A DNA stretch of 64,000 bases from Candidatus Aenigmatarchaeota archaeon (GTDB lineage Archaea > Aenigmatarchaeota > Aenigmatarchaeia > QMZS01). The translations under genes and the position numbers were made by a program. A model generated the notes under the pieces. It saw only the letters and a list, made by a program, of their open reading frames with translations. It searched no databases and was not told the origin of the DNA. This document shows, in pieces, positions 46,037-53,702 of this stretch (the first letter of the stretch is position 1; the number at the start of each line of letters is the position of its first letter). The stretch spans positions 99,325-163,324 of the forward strand of contig JAFGCN010000007.1 of assembly GCA_016932615.1 (NCBI GenBank), written 5' to 3'.

Positions 46037-46750
46037 TTACTGGACGCCGGATCCCGATAGCCGGATCGAAGGGTCTTTAAGAAACGCAAGCTTCTCAAGG
46101 TCCGCCGCAAAGCCATAGATGTCATCCAGCTTCTTGCATTTTATCTGCCTTATATCCGGAACAAGCCCGTAGCGGTGGTTCTTGACCCAACCGTCCTTCG
46201 TGAAAAAGTAAGAGCCGCCGCAAAGCCGCTTTATCGGCTCGTAAATTGAAGTAAATCCATCGGCCACCCAGCTTGCCAGCACAAGGCGCCTTTTTGGCGA
46301 AGGATTTATTATAATGTGGCCGTAGTTTGGCGGCACGACAAAAACTTCACCCACTCTGCCTTTTGCAAAAGCGACATCCTGAATGTTATTTTGGTTGAAA
46401 TTATCCACCTTCTGTATGAGAAAAATCGCTTCGCCCTCCAGAACCTGGTAAACCTCCGGAAAGCTATATTCATCCACTGCTATAGGGTTGTAGTGGCCGA
46501 ATGTCTTTGTATACTCTTCCCCCAGCATCTGCCCGGGGACAACAGTAATGTTGTACCTTAGACCTGACTGCTTTATCCTGGAAGCATCTTCCTTTTTGAA
46601 GATATTGCGATAGATATAATAAACCGGAGCCGTGGATTTTTGCGCCCAGTTGTTCTCAAGCCATCCCTTATCAAAAACCAGTTCCTTCATGTCGGATAGG
46701 CGCCTTATGTCAACAACCCTGTTTTTTGTTTCATCAAGTTGCCAAAGCAT
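46037..46750 (-). CDS. Glucose-6-phosphate isomerase, archaeal cupin type
   Basis: The 237-residue cupin has the cPGI pattern: YNITVVPGQMLGEEYTKTFGHYNP, then SFPEVYQVLEGEAIFLIQK, GRVGEVFVVPPNYGHIIINPS. In characterised cPGI the metal site is HxH...E...H; here the first motif is GHYNP, so the second His is Asn, while the Glu (FPEVY) and last His (YGHIIIN) remain. It interconverts glucose-6-P and fructose-6-P if still active. The C-terminal ~60 residues exceed the cupin core. Confidence 0.82.
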   Translation of the reverse strand: MLWQLDETKNRVVDIRRLSDMKELVFDKGWLENNWAQKSTAPVYYIYRNIFKKEDASRIKQSGLRYNITVVPGQMLGEEYTKTFGHYNPIAVDEYSFPEVYQVLEGEAIFLIQKVDNFNQNNIQDVAFAKGRVGEVFVVPPNYGHIIINPSPKRRLVLASWVADGFTSIYEPIKRLCGGSYFFTKDGWVKNHRYGLVPDIRQIKCKKLDDIYGFAADLEKLAFLKDPSIRLSGSGVQ

Positions 46751-46802
46751 AATATTACTATTCTAATAAAATGCTTTATTAAAAATAATCCTAAAGAGGG
46801 TT

Positions 46803-47144
46803 ATGCAATTTTTCAAAAAAGTTCCAGGCCTGAGAAAAATCAAGAATTTCTTTGCGCTAAGAAAATTCAAAAATAGGTTTAACCGGTCTTTTAAGGATCT
46901 CCAAAGCTCGCTTTCAACTGAAACCACAGCGGACGACAGGTTCCGGCTCTCTGAAATGCGCGACGCTCTTGTCGAGATAAAAAAAGCCGACCCCGAAGGA
47001 TACGGCACGCTTGACCTTGAGAAAAAATATTCCCGCGCAGTGCAGATGGTCGAAAAAAGCCACCTTCGGGCAGGAGAAAGGGACAAAAAATACTGGAAAG
47101 AGCTAAAGGACAAGAAGATTTACGACCTCAAGCGATACCTTTAG
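46803..47144 (+). CDS. Small basic hypothetical protein, 113 aa
   Basis: A highly basic helical protein (MQFFKKVPGLRKIKNFFALRKFKNRFNRSF at the start, then an acidic/basic helical part ending KKIYDLKRYL). It ends directly before the Nop5 start and is probably co-transcribed with it. No family recognised; RNA binding is possible by charge and context only. Confidence 0.6.
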   Translation: MQFFKKVPGLRKIKNFFALRKFKNRFNRSFKDLQSSLSTETTADDRFRLSEMRDALVEIKKADPEGYGTLDLEKKYSRAVQMVEKSHLRAGERDKKYWKELKDKKIYDLKRYL

Positions 47145-47972
47145 GTGAATTCCGGAGAAAGTATAATCAAAAAAATCAATTTTATGGCAGAGAAAATCAA
47201 AGTTCCTTTTGGAATAATAGAAGGCGGGCGGCTGGACGAGCAATTCAGCAAAGACCCAAAAAAAGCGGCAGGGGAGTTTTTGTCAAGCCCCTGCAGGACC
47301 GCTCCAACTTCCCCTGAAGCCGAAAAGCTGTTCCCTTACGAAAATTATCCCTTGTGGCTTAACGCGTTCGGGCTTGAGCTTGCCCGGCTGAAGCTGGAAT
47401 CTGGCGACGGGGAAGAGGAAAAGCTGATACTTCTTGCAAGAACCTATGATGAGATGACCCACTTCTCGAAAGTCCTTAAAAACAGGGAAAAAATTCTCAA
47501 GAACTATGAAAGCTACGAGGCATTATCCAAAACAACAGAAAAGATGAGGGACAAAATCGAAAAGAAAATCCGCACTCTTGCAGAAAAAGCTGCCCCGAAC
47601 ACATCAGGGCTTCTGGGCCCAATCCTTAGCGCCCGGATTATATCAAAAGCAAACGGGCTTGAGCGGCTCTCGAAGATGCCGGTCTCGAAGATACAGGTTC
47701 TTGGAGCAGAAAAGTCACTTTTCAGGTATCTGAAAGAAAAAGAGGAGGGAAAGGAAAGCAAAAACCCAAAATATGGGGTGATTTACATGTCGCCCTTCAT
47801 AATAAACGCACCTCAAAAATCCAGAGGGAAGGTCGCCCGCGCCCTTGCTTCCAAAATCATGGTTGCCTCAAGGATTGATTACTTTTCGGGGGAGGACAGA
47901 AGCCGCAAAATAAAGGAAGAATTCCGGGAAGAATATGAAAAAATCTGCAGGGAAGGCGGCAAGAAGGAGTAA
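47145..47972 (+). CDS. Nop5/NOP56-family C/D-box RNP protein, short form
   Basis: The C-terminal ~130 residues carry the Nop domain: GLLGPILSARIISKANGLERLSKMPVSKIQVLGAEKSLFRYLK, then KYGVIYMSPFIINAPQKSRGKVARALASKIMVASRIDYFSGE. This binds the kink-turn/L7Ae complex and guides 2'-O-methylation with fibrillarin. Archaeal Nop5 is usually 350-420 residues; here the fibrillarin-binding N-terminal domain and coiled coil are reduced to ~140 residues. The GTG directly after the upstream stop, or an ATG 39 bp later, could be the start. Fibrillarin is not adjacent. Confidence 0.85.
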   Translation: MNSGESIIKKINFMAEKIKVPFGIIEGGRLDEQFSKDPKKAAGEFLSSPCRTAPTSPEAEKLFPYENYPLWLNAFGLELARLKLESGDGEEEKLILLARTYDEMTHFSKVLKNREKILKNYESYEALSKTTEKMRDKIEKKIRTLAEKAAPNTSGLLGPILSARIISKANGLERLSKMPVSKIQVLGAEKSLFRYLKEKEEGKESKNPKYGVIYMSPFIINAPQKSRGKVARALASKIMVASRIDYFSGEDRSRKIKEEFREEYEKICREGGKKE

Positions 47973-48012
47973 CCCATAAATAGTTTCAGATCAGATATAT
48001 ACGGTAAGTAAT

Positions 48013-48258
48013 ATGGGAGAAGCATATATTCCGGGAAATAGAAATCCAGACCTCAAACTTTACACGAAAGTTACTCTTTGGGCAGTGGATTCAATATTAA
48101 ATTCCGGACAAAAACCTTCAGAAGACCTCTTGAGAGAGGCACATTCATGCATGAAGATGACGGACAGCCAGGGAAAATTGCCTTACTCTACAAAAAGAAG
48201 AGATTTTATGATATCTGTGGACCCTGGCTACATGAACCGAGGCCAACGGACCTACTAA
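48013..48258 (+). CDS. Small hypothetical protein, 81 aa
   Basis: A short ORF with a TATA-like run (AGATATATAC) ~20 bp upstream of its ATG, so a leaderless start is plausible. The protein (TKVTLWAVDSILNSGQKPSEDLLREAHSCMKM) is helical at its centre and unrecognised. Codon use is AT-richer than nearby genes. The ~160 bp after it, up to pfdA, show no gene that I can support. Confidence 0.4.
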   Translation: MGEAYIPGNRNPDLKLYTKVTLWAVDSILNSGQKPSEDLLREAHSCMKMTDSQGKLPYSTKRRDFMISVDPGYMNRGQRTY

Positions 48259-48417
48259 TTTCCTCCAATCTCAAAGGATTTATGCCAAGTCTATTTCAGG
48301 CAGGTTTATTTGCAAACAGCAAGTATGCCAATAGCCAATAATATCCTGTAAAAGAACGGGCATTTATGTAAAAATTCTGGAAAGTGAAGTTTCTAAACCA
48401 ATTCTCTGAAATTGAAT

Positions 48418-48828
48418 TTAAAGAAGCCCCTGCATTTCGGAAGCCATTGCCTGCACTTCGCATGTCAGCTCCTGGGAGCGCTTTTCGATTTTCTCAAGCA
48501 CCTCGTTGAATTCCTTGACTTTCCTGTCCAGATACTTCTGTGTTTCGGCCCGAGGCATCTTCACATAGATTTTCCTGCCGACGTCAACCATAAACGTGTC
48601 CGTGTCGGTAAACTTGGCGGGAACAAATATTCCTTCCCCAAGCTGTGAGAAGCCCTCTCCCTTCGACAACTGGCCGATGGAATGGCTTAAAAGCTCAAGC
48701 TCTTTTGCCTTTACCGCCACAAGCTCTTTTTGGGACTCGACCTGCTCAAGCTCTTTGCCCAAAAGCTCGAACTGGACATATTTTTTCTGAAGTTCAATAG
48801 CATCCTGCGTAGTTTTATCTTTCGACAT
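48418..48828 (-). CDS. pfdA: Prefoldin subunit alpha
   Basis: The 136-residue protein has two coiled-coil arms (LQKKYVQFELLGKELEQVESQKELVAVKAKELELL and KYLDRKVKEFNEVLEKIEKRSQELTCEVQAM) joined by the beta-hairpin core GEGIFVPAKFTDTDTFMVDVGRKIYVKM. This is the alpha subunit of the hexameric prefoldin that hands unfolded proteins to the thermosome. The beta subunit is not in the window. Confidence 0.92.
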   Translation of the reverse strand: MSKDKTTQDAIELQKKYVQFELLGKELEQVESQKELVAVKAKELELLSHSIGQLSKGEGFSQLGEGIFVPAKFTDTDTFMVDVGRKIYVKMPRAETQKYLDRKVKEFNEVLEKIEKRSQELTCEVQAMASEMQGLL

Positions 48829-48882
48829 AATAATATAACAAAGTATTTCTTAGAATCATTTTTTCCAGGGAGAAGTGCAAGC

Positions 48883-49074
48883 TTATTTCTTGCGGTTTCC
48901 CTTTCCAATTGGATCCTTCCATCTCCAGGTATAACTCTGTATTCTCTTCGACTTTCCATAGCCGCAGTTGACGCAGACTTCCTTCGTCAGGTTAAATGAA
49001 TGCCTGCCACATCTCTTGCATATGCTATGCAAAACCTTGTTGTGTCTTCCGAAACTTGGTGTTCCTTTTGTCAT
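48883..49074 (-). CDS. rpl37e: Ribosomal protein eL37
   Basis: The 63-residue protein MTKGTPSFGRHNKVLHSICKRCGRHSFNLTKEVCVNCGYGKSKRIQSYTWRWK is a canonical eL37 with zinc pairs CKRC and CVNC. It lies 63 bp downstream of the LSm gene on the same strand, the conserved archaeal LSm-eL37 pair. Confidence 0.95.
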   Translation of the reverse strand: MTKGTPSFGRHNKVLHSICKRCGRHSFNLTKEVCVNCGYGKSKRIQSYTWRWKDPIGKGNRKK

Positions 49075-49137
49075 ATTCTATTCCTCAGCTTATTTGGAGT
49101 TATCCTGTCACTTACCCTTCTTCGTCAATGAACAAAA

Positions 49138-49356
49138 CTAAGGCACTGCGTAAAGGATTGTGTCTCCTCTTACAAGCATATTCTTGAAGCTCATTTTTTC
49201 CTCGTCTTTTGTCATCTCGACATCCTCAAGCCACATGTTCAGGTGAAGGTCGTGGGCCCTAAGGGTGCCTGAGATCTCAATTCCGTTCTTAAGCTTCACT
49301 AGAATGCACTTTCCTTTTGAATTGTTCAAAACGTCAATTGGTCTGTCTTCGCTCAT
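49138..49356 (-). CDS. Sm-like archaeal protein (LSm)
   Basis: The 72-residue protein contains Sm1 (GKCILVKLKNGIEISGTLRAHDLHLNMWLEDV) and Sm2 (NMLVRGDTILYAV, with the RGDxI/V motif). It forms a ring that binds U-rich RNA. The Sm1 D-x-x-x-N residues (DLHLN) that bind uracil are present. Operon with eL37. Confidence 0.93.
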   Translation of the reverse strand: MSEDRPIDVLNNSKGKCILVKLKNGIEISGTLRAHDLHLNMWLEDVEMTKDEEKMSFKNMLVRGDTILYAVP

Positions 49357-49463
49357 AACATTAGTAGGAAAATTTAAATACTAACTTAAAGGTCGTTAAT
49401 GTACCTATTTTTGAATAATTCCTCTCTAATCGCTAATAGGCAATAAAACCTAAAAAAGAGACG

Positions 49464-49781
49464 CTAACTGTATTCTCTCCAGCTATAACTGCACTTGGTG
49501 CACCTGAAAAACCGGGTGGGCGGCTCATCTATGGCCCTTGTCTGCTGCATCCACCAGAATGCCTTGGGGTTTCCACATTTGCTGCATAAATTGTCAGTAA
49601 CCGGAAGTTCAACCTTGTCTTCAGCTATGGTCACAACTTTCTCCTTCTTTTCGACCTTTTCGCTGAGCTTGCTGTCTACTTCCGCCTTGCACTTTTCTCC
49701 ACAGCTTCTGCAGTAAAAAACCACTTTTTTGTCCACTTTTTTGGGGACAACCATCCCACCGCACTTTTTGCAAAACTCCAT
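49464..49781 (-). CDS. tfs: Transcription factor S (TFS/TFIIS-like)
   Basis: The 105-residue protein has an N-terminal zinc ribbon (MEFCKKCGGMVVP...YCRSCGEKC) and a C-terminal one (CSKCGNPKAFWWMQQTRAIDEPPTRFFRCTKCSYSWREY) with the catalytic acidic pair in RAIDEPPT. It enters the polymerase funnel and stimulates cleavage of backtracked RNA. It follows the signal peptidase gene by 2 bp and probably shares its message. Confidence 0.93.
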   Translation of the reverse strand: MEFCKKCGGMVVPKKVDKKVVFYCRSCGEKCKAEVDSKLSEKVEKKEKVVTIAEDKVELPVTDNLCSKCGNPKAFWWMQQTRAIDEPPTRFFRCTKCSYSWREYS

Positions 49782-49783
49782 TT

Positions 49784-50248
49784 TTAAATACCCAAAAGTT
49801 TATAAATAAGATATCTTGGATACCCTACATAGGGAATGTGGGCCTTTACTACGCACAAAATCTGGCCTTCCGAAACGGGGGGGTCCGGATAGTCATTATT
49901 GTCCCCTTTTATTGTGTAGCACGTGCCCTCCTGGATCCCTATTCTATAGGGGTTTTGCCCGCGGCAGAAGCTGTCATTTATGCCGATTACCCTGTGGATA
50001 ATTGGATACTTCCGGGAGGAGGCGTAAATGGCCACTTCCCCAACCTCTGGCGTATCTTTGGCGCATACTACAATATCCCCCATCTTCATCGTCGGAAGCA
50101 TAGACTCCGACACTATAACGTCAACCGGGTGGCTTGTGCCCAGGGCAAATGCAAGTGCTTGGTAAAAAGCAAACACAAAGACTACAGTAAGCACGACGTC
50201 CCAGTACTGAAACTTCCTGGCGCTTTCCACGAGTCCATCAAAACCCAT
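49784..50248 (-). CDS. Signal peptidase I, Sec11 type
   Basis: The 154-residue protein has one N-terminal membrane helix (WDVVLTVVFVFAFYQALAFALG), box B VSESMLPTMKMGDIVV with the catalytic Ser, box D YPIIHRVIGI with the His that replaces bacterial Lys, and box E IKGDNNDYPDPPVSEGQI with Asp residues. It cleaves signal peptides of exported proteins, such as the large Cys-rich protein at the right edge. Confidence 0.92.
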   Translation of the reverse strand: MGFDGLVESARKFQYWDVVLTVVFVFAFYQALAFALGTSHPVDVIVSESMLPTMKMGDIVVCAKDTPEVGEVAIYASSRKYPIIHRVIGINDSFCRGQNPYRIGIQEGTCYTIKGDNNDYPDPPVSEGQILCVVKAHIPYVGYPRYLIYKLLGI

Positions 50249-50332
50249 TAATAGGTATGAAATTAAATAATTTCCTCGAATAGTCCAAGGATGCTTTCAA
50301 AATACCGGCAAGCGGGGGTCTATTTCTGGCAA

Positions 50333-50497
50333 TTACTCAAGGGTTTCAAGAACCTTTGAAACAACGATTGACTTTCCTCCGGTTGGCTTGAGAAGGTTTT
50401 TGCCGCACTTCTCGCACTTTATGAGCCGGGTTGCCTTGTTAAAGACCACTCTCTCTGTTCCGCACTCGCACCTAACCCTCAGGAATTTTGATGCCAT
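50333..50497 (-). CDS. rps27e: Ribosomal protein eS27
   Basis: The 54-residue zinc protein starts MASKFLRVRCECGTERVVFN and continues with LIKCEKCGKNLLKPTGGKS, the conserved eS27 pattern C-x-C...C-x2-C and the GGKS segment. The first Cys pair has one intervening residue rather than the usual two. It is separated from its common partner eL44 (6.5 kb) in this genome. Confidence 0.88.
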   Translation of the reverse strand: MASKFLRVRCECGTERVVFNKATRLIKCEKCGKNLLKPTGGKSIVVSKVLETLE

Positions 50498-50562
50498 TAG
50501 TAAATAAATCAAATTAATATTTAAGAGAGCCAGCTAATATTTAAGATTTACCTTCATCAATT

Positions 50563-52965
50563 ATGCCTAGAGTAACCCAAGCAGAATTCAGTATATTGTC
50601 CCCAACTCAGATAAAAAAACTGAGCTGTGTTGAGATAACACGTCCTGAGCTTTACGATGCTGACGGCTACCCCGTCGAGCACGGAATTGTTGACCCCAGA
50701 ATGGGTGTTGTCGACCCGGGCGTAGTCTGCAGGACCTGTGGATCCCGGCTGGGCGATTGTATGGGCCATTTTGGGCACATTGAGCTCGTTAAGCCCGTAA
50801 TACACCCGGTTTTTGCGCCTAAAATTTATGCTATTCTTTTGTCAATCTGCCACAAATGCGGTCGGCTAACTGCCCCCGAAAGCGCAAAAGGCACTGCCGA
50901 ATGCGCAAAGAAAAGGGCGGACAAGTGCCCATTCTGCGGAGAAAAGCAGCACAAGATAAGATATGAAAAGCCCACCAGCTACTATGAAGGCGGCAGGCAG
51001 ATAACCACTGACGAGCTCAGGGAAAGGTTCGAGAGGATAACTGACGAAGATCTGGATCGGCTTAAATTCAAGGGCGGCAGGCCTGAATGGATGATTATTA
51101 CAATTTTGCCTGTTCCCCCAATAACGGACAGGCCTTCAATCGTGCTTGACACTGGTGAAAGAAGCGAAGACGACCTGACTCACAAGCTTGTAGACATCGT
51201 AAGGATAAACGAGCGGCTTAAAAAGAGCTTAGACATTGGGGCGCCAGACTTCCTTATTGAAGATATTATCGAGCTTTTGCAGTACCACGTCGCAACCTAT
51301 ATCAAAAACGACCTTGCAAACGTGCCTCCGGCAAGGCACAGAAGCGGCAGGCCTCTTAAGACGCTCGCCCAGCGGCTTATCGGAAAAGAAGGCAGGTTCA
51401 GGTTCAACCTTACAGGAAAGAGGGTAAACTTCTCTGCAAGAAGCGTAATCTCTCCAGATAACTTCATAGACATAGACGAAGTCGGAATACCGCAGGTCAT
51501 TGCAAAAACGCTTACCGTGCCTGAAAAGGTAACCGAGCAGAACCTTGAGGACATGAAAAAGGCCATCGTGAACGGAAACGACAAATACCCTGGCGCAAAT
51601 TACATAATCAGGATTGACGGACTTAAGAAGAAAATTACGGAAGAAACAAAGGAATTCATCTCCCAGGAGATAATCCCGGGCTACACTGTTGAAAGGCACC
51701 TGCAGGAGGGAGACTGGGTAATCTTCAACAGGCAGCCGTCACTTCACAGGATGTCTATGATGGGACATCGGGCAAGGATAATGCCGGGAAAGACTTTCCG
51801 GCTTCACCTTTGCGCTACAACCCCCTATAACGCAGATTTTGATGGCGACGAGATGAACCTTCACGTCCCTCAGACCGAAGAGGCAAAAGCCGAGATAAAG
51901 ACGCTTATGAGCGTTGAAAAACACATAAGGACTCCAAGGTACGGCCTTCCAATTATCGGGGCAAAGCAGGACCACCTTATGGGGGCATTCTTTCTCACCC
52001 ACGACAAGGTAACCATGACCAAAAAGGAGGTTTCAAACCTTGCGTTCACCCTGGGCGTTGACGTAAAGCTTGACAAGGACACTTATACCGGAAAAGAAGT
52101 TTTTTCGCTTCTTTTGCTTCCAGGCGACCTTAACTTCAAAGGAAAAACCAAGACCGGCGAAGATGTTGTAATCGAAAACGGCCTTCTCACAAAGGGATAT
52201 ATTGATGTAAAGGCAATCGGCTCTGAGCACGGCGGCCTTCTGAACAAGATAGACCTTGTTTACGGCTATCAGGCCGGCGGAAGGTTCCTTAATGATGTCG
52301 TCCGGCTATCCCTTCTGTTCCTTACAAGCTACAATTACACAATCTCGATAAACGACTACAACGTAGACCCTGAAGGGATAAAAGAGATGCAAAAAATCAT
52401 CAAGAAGAGGGTCGAAAAGTATGTGCAAAACGGAGGCGCAAAAGAAGAACAGCTTGCCCTCGAAAGGATACTTACCGAAATTGAAGCCATCGTAAAAGAG
52501 CACCTTCCAAAAGAATCATACTCAAGAGTCGCAGCAGAGACCGGCGCAAGGGGAAACATGGTTTCCGTAGCCCAGATTACCGGCTGTTTGGGGCAGGAGA
52601 AGCTAAAGGGCTCAAGGATTACAAGGGGTTACTATGGGAGGACTCTTCCATTCTTCAAGATTGGCGAAGTCAACCCTTCCGCATACGGGTTTGTCAAAAA
52701 CGGGTACAGAAAGGGGCTTACCCCCATAGAGTTCTTCTTTGATGCCATGCACGGCCGTGAAGGTCTTTCCGATACCGCCCTTAAGACCAAGCACTCCGGT
52801 TACCTTGAAAGACGGCTTGTAAACTCACTTCACGACCTCAAGATCAGGTCAGACGGAACGGTAAGAAACGAGTCAAACCAGATTGTCCAGTTCACGCCTT
52901 TCGAGAACAACATCAACCCATACAGGACAAACAAGGGCAAAATCACGATGCAGGACCTCGTATAG
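50563..52965 (+). CDS. rpoA1: DNA-directed RNA polymerase subunit A' (Rpo1N)
   Basis: The 800-residue N-terminal part of the largest subunit has zinc clamp motifs (CRTCGSRLGDCMGHFGHIEL and CHKCGRL...CPFCGEKQ), the lid/rudder region (RFRFNLTGKRVNFSARSVISPD), VIFNRQPSLHRMSMMGHRARIMPGKTFRLHLCATTPYNADFDGDEMNLHVPQ with the Mg-binding NADFDGD at the active site, and the bridge-helix region HAMHGREGLSDTALKTKHSGYLERRLV-like segment near the end. It is separated from rpoB' by 26 kb and from rpoA'' by 3.2 kb. Confidence 0.97.
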   Translation: MPRVTQAEFSILSPTQIKKLSCVEITRPELYDADGYPVEHGIVDPRMGVVDPGVVCRTCGSRLGDCMGHFGHIELVKPVIHPVFAPKIYAILLSICHKCGRLTAPESAKGTAECAKKRADKCPFCGEKQHKIRYEKPTSYYEGGRQITTDELRERFERITDEDLDRLKFKGGRPEWMIITILPVPPITDRPSIVLDTGERSEDDLTHKLVDIVRINERLKKSLDIGAPDFLIEDIIELLQYHVATYIKNDLANVPPARHRSGRPLKTLAQRLIGKEGRFRFNLTGKRVNFSARSVISPDNFIDIDEVGIPQVIAKTLTVPEKVTEQNLEDMKKAIVNGNDKYPGANYIIRIDGLKKKITEETKEFISQEIIPGYTVERHLQEGDWVIFNRQPSLHRMSMMGHRARIMPGKTFRLHLCATTPYNADFDGDEMNLHVPQTEEAKAEIKTLMSVEKHIRTPRYGLPIIGAKQDHLMGAFFLTHDKVTMTKKEVSNLAFTLGVDVKLDKDTYTGKEVFSLLLLPGDLNFKGKTKTGEDVVIENGLLTKGYIDVKAIGSEHGGLLNKIDLVYGYQAGGRFLNDVVRLSLLFLTSYNYTISINDYNVDPEGIKEMQKIIKKRVEKYVQNGGAKEEQLALERILTEIEAIVKEHLPKESYSRVAAETGARGNMVSVAQITGCLGQEKLKGSRITRGYYGRTLPFFKIGEVNPSAYGFVKNGYRKGLTPIEFFFDAMHGREGLSDTALKTKHSGYLERRLVNSLHDLKIRSDGTVRNESNQIVQFTPFENNINPYRTNKGKITMQDLV

Positions 52966-53021
52966 GCAAGATTGTTTCAGTTCAATACCCTCTGCCAAGT
53001 TCTTTTGACTGTTAAATATGG

Positions 53022-53702
53022 CTAAATGAACCTATCAAACGGCCGGCGAATATAATTTATTGGTGAAGTCCTTCTTCCATGGCACGTCAGCTTTCCCTCC
53101 CTGATTGCAGCATATATCTCCTTTTCGTCTTTGCCGCACTTGATTAGGTTGACTGCATTTGAAAGCTCGCCCAAATAGTGGGCATCTGCCCCATAAACCC
53201 CGGGAAGATTGTGCTGTTCTGCAAACTTCGCTGCCCTATAATTGAACCTTGTCTTTAAGCAGCGGGAATTGAAAACCTCCACGGCATCCACTTTCCTTGC
53301 AAGGTGCGCCATTTCGGGACTCGAAAGATTCATGCCAATAGCAGAAGACTTCCTTATCGAATCATAAGGGTGGGGCAGGACTGAAAACCATCCCTCTGAG
53401 CGGACCCTGTCCAGAATGTCGAAAAGCCCGCCTGACAAGTCCTCCTCAGAGCCATAAACAATCAGGTCGCCGTACTCGGTCTTTATTTCCTGCCCTATCA
53501 AAATTAAGGGATCCTCTGGCGCGGTTGCAAACTTTCTTGTCTCAATTGCTCCCCTTGTAGTGTTATGGTCAGTTATTCCCAAAATACCCAGGCGGAGCTT
53601 TTTTGCGCGGCGCAGTATGTCTTGTGGCTTATTTCTTGAATCCTGAATCCCTTTCGAAGTTATTGAATATTTCGTGTGTATGTGAAGGCAGGCAGGAATC
53701 AT
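53022..53702 (-). CDS. PHP-domain phosphoesterase
   Basis: The 226-residue protein has LHIHTKYSITSKG (HxH, motif I), LGITDHNTTRGA (DH, motif II), IGQEIKTEYGDLIVYG (Glu, motif III), LPHPYDSIR (HP, motif III/IV) and GVYGADAHYLGEL (D-x-H, last motif), the full metal set of PHP phosphoesterases. Stand-alone PHP proteins of this type hydrolyse phosphates or nucleotides. It overlaps gatE by 4 nt and is co-transcribed with it. Confidence 0.88.
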   Translation of the reverse strand: MIPACLHIHTKYSITSKGIQDSRNKPQDILRRAKKLRLGILGITDHNTTRGAIETRKFATAPEDPLILIGQEIKTEYGDLIVYGSEEDLSGGLFDILDRVRSEGWFSVLPHPYDSIRKSSAIGMNLSSPEMAHLARKVDAVEVFNSRCLKTRFNYRAAKFAEQHNLPGVYGADAHYLGELSNAVNLIKCGKDEKEIYAAIREGKLTCHGRRTSPINYIRRPFDRFI

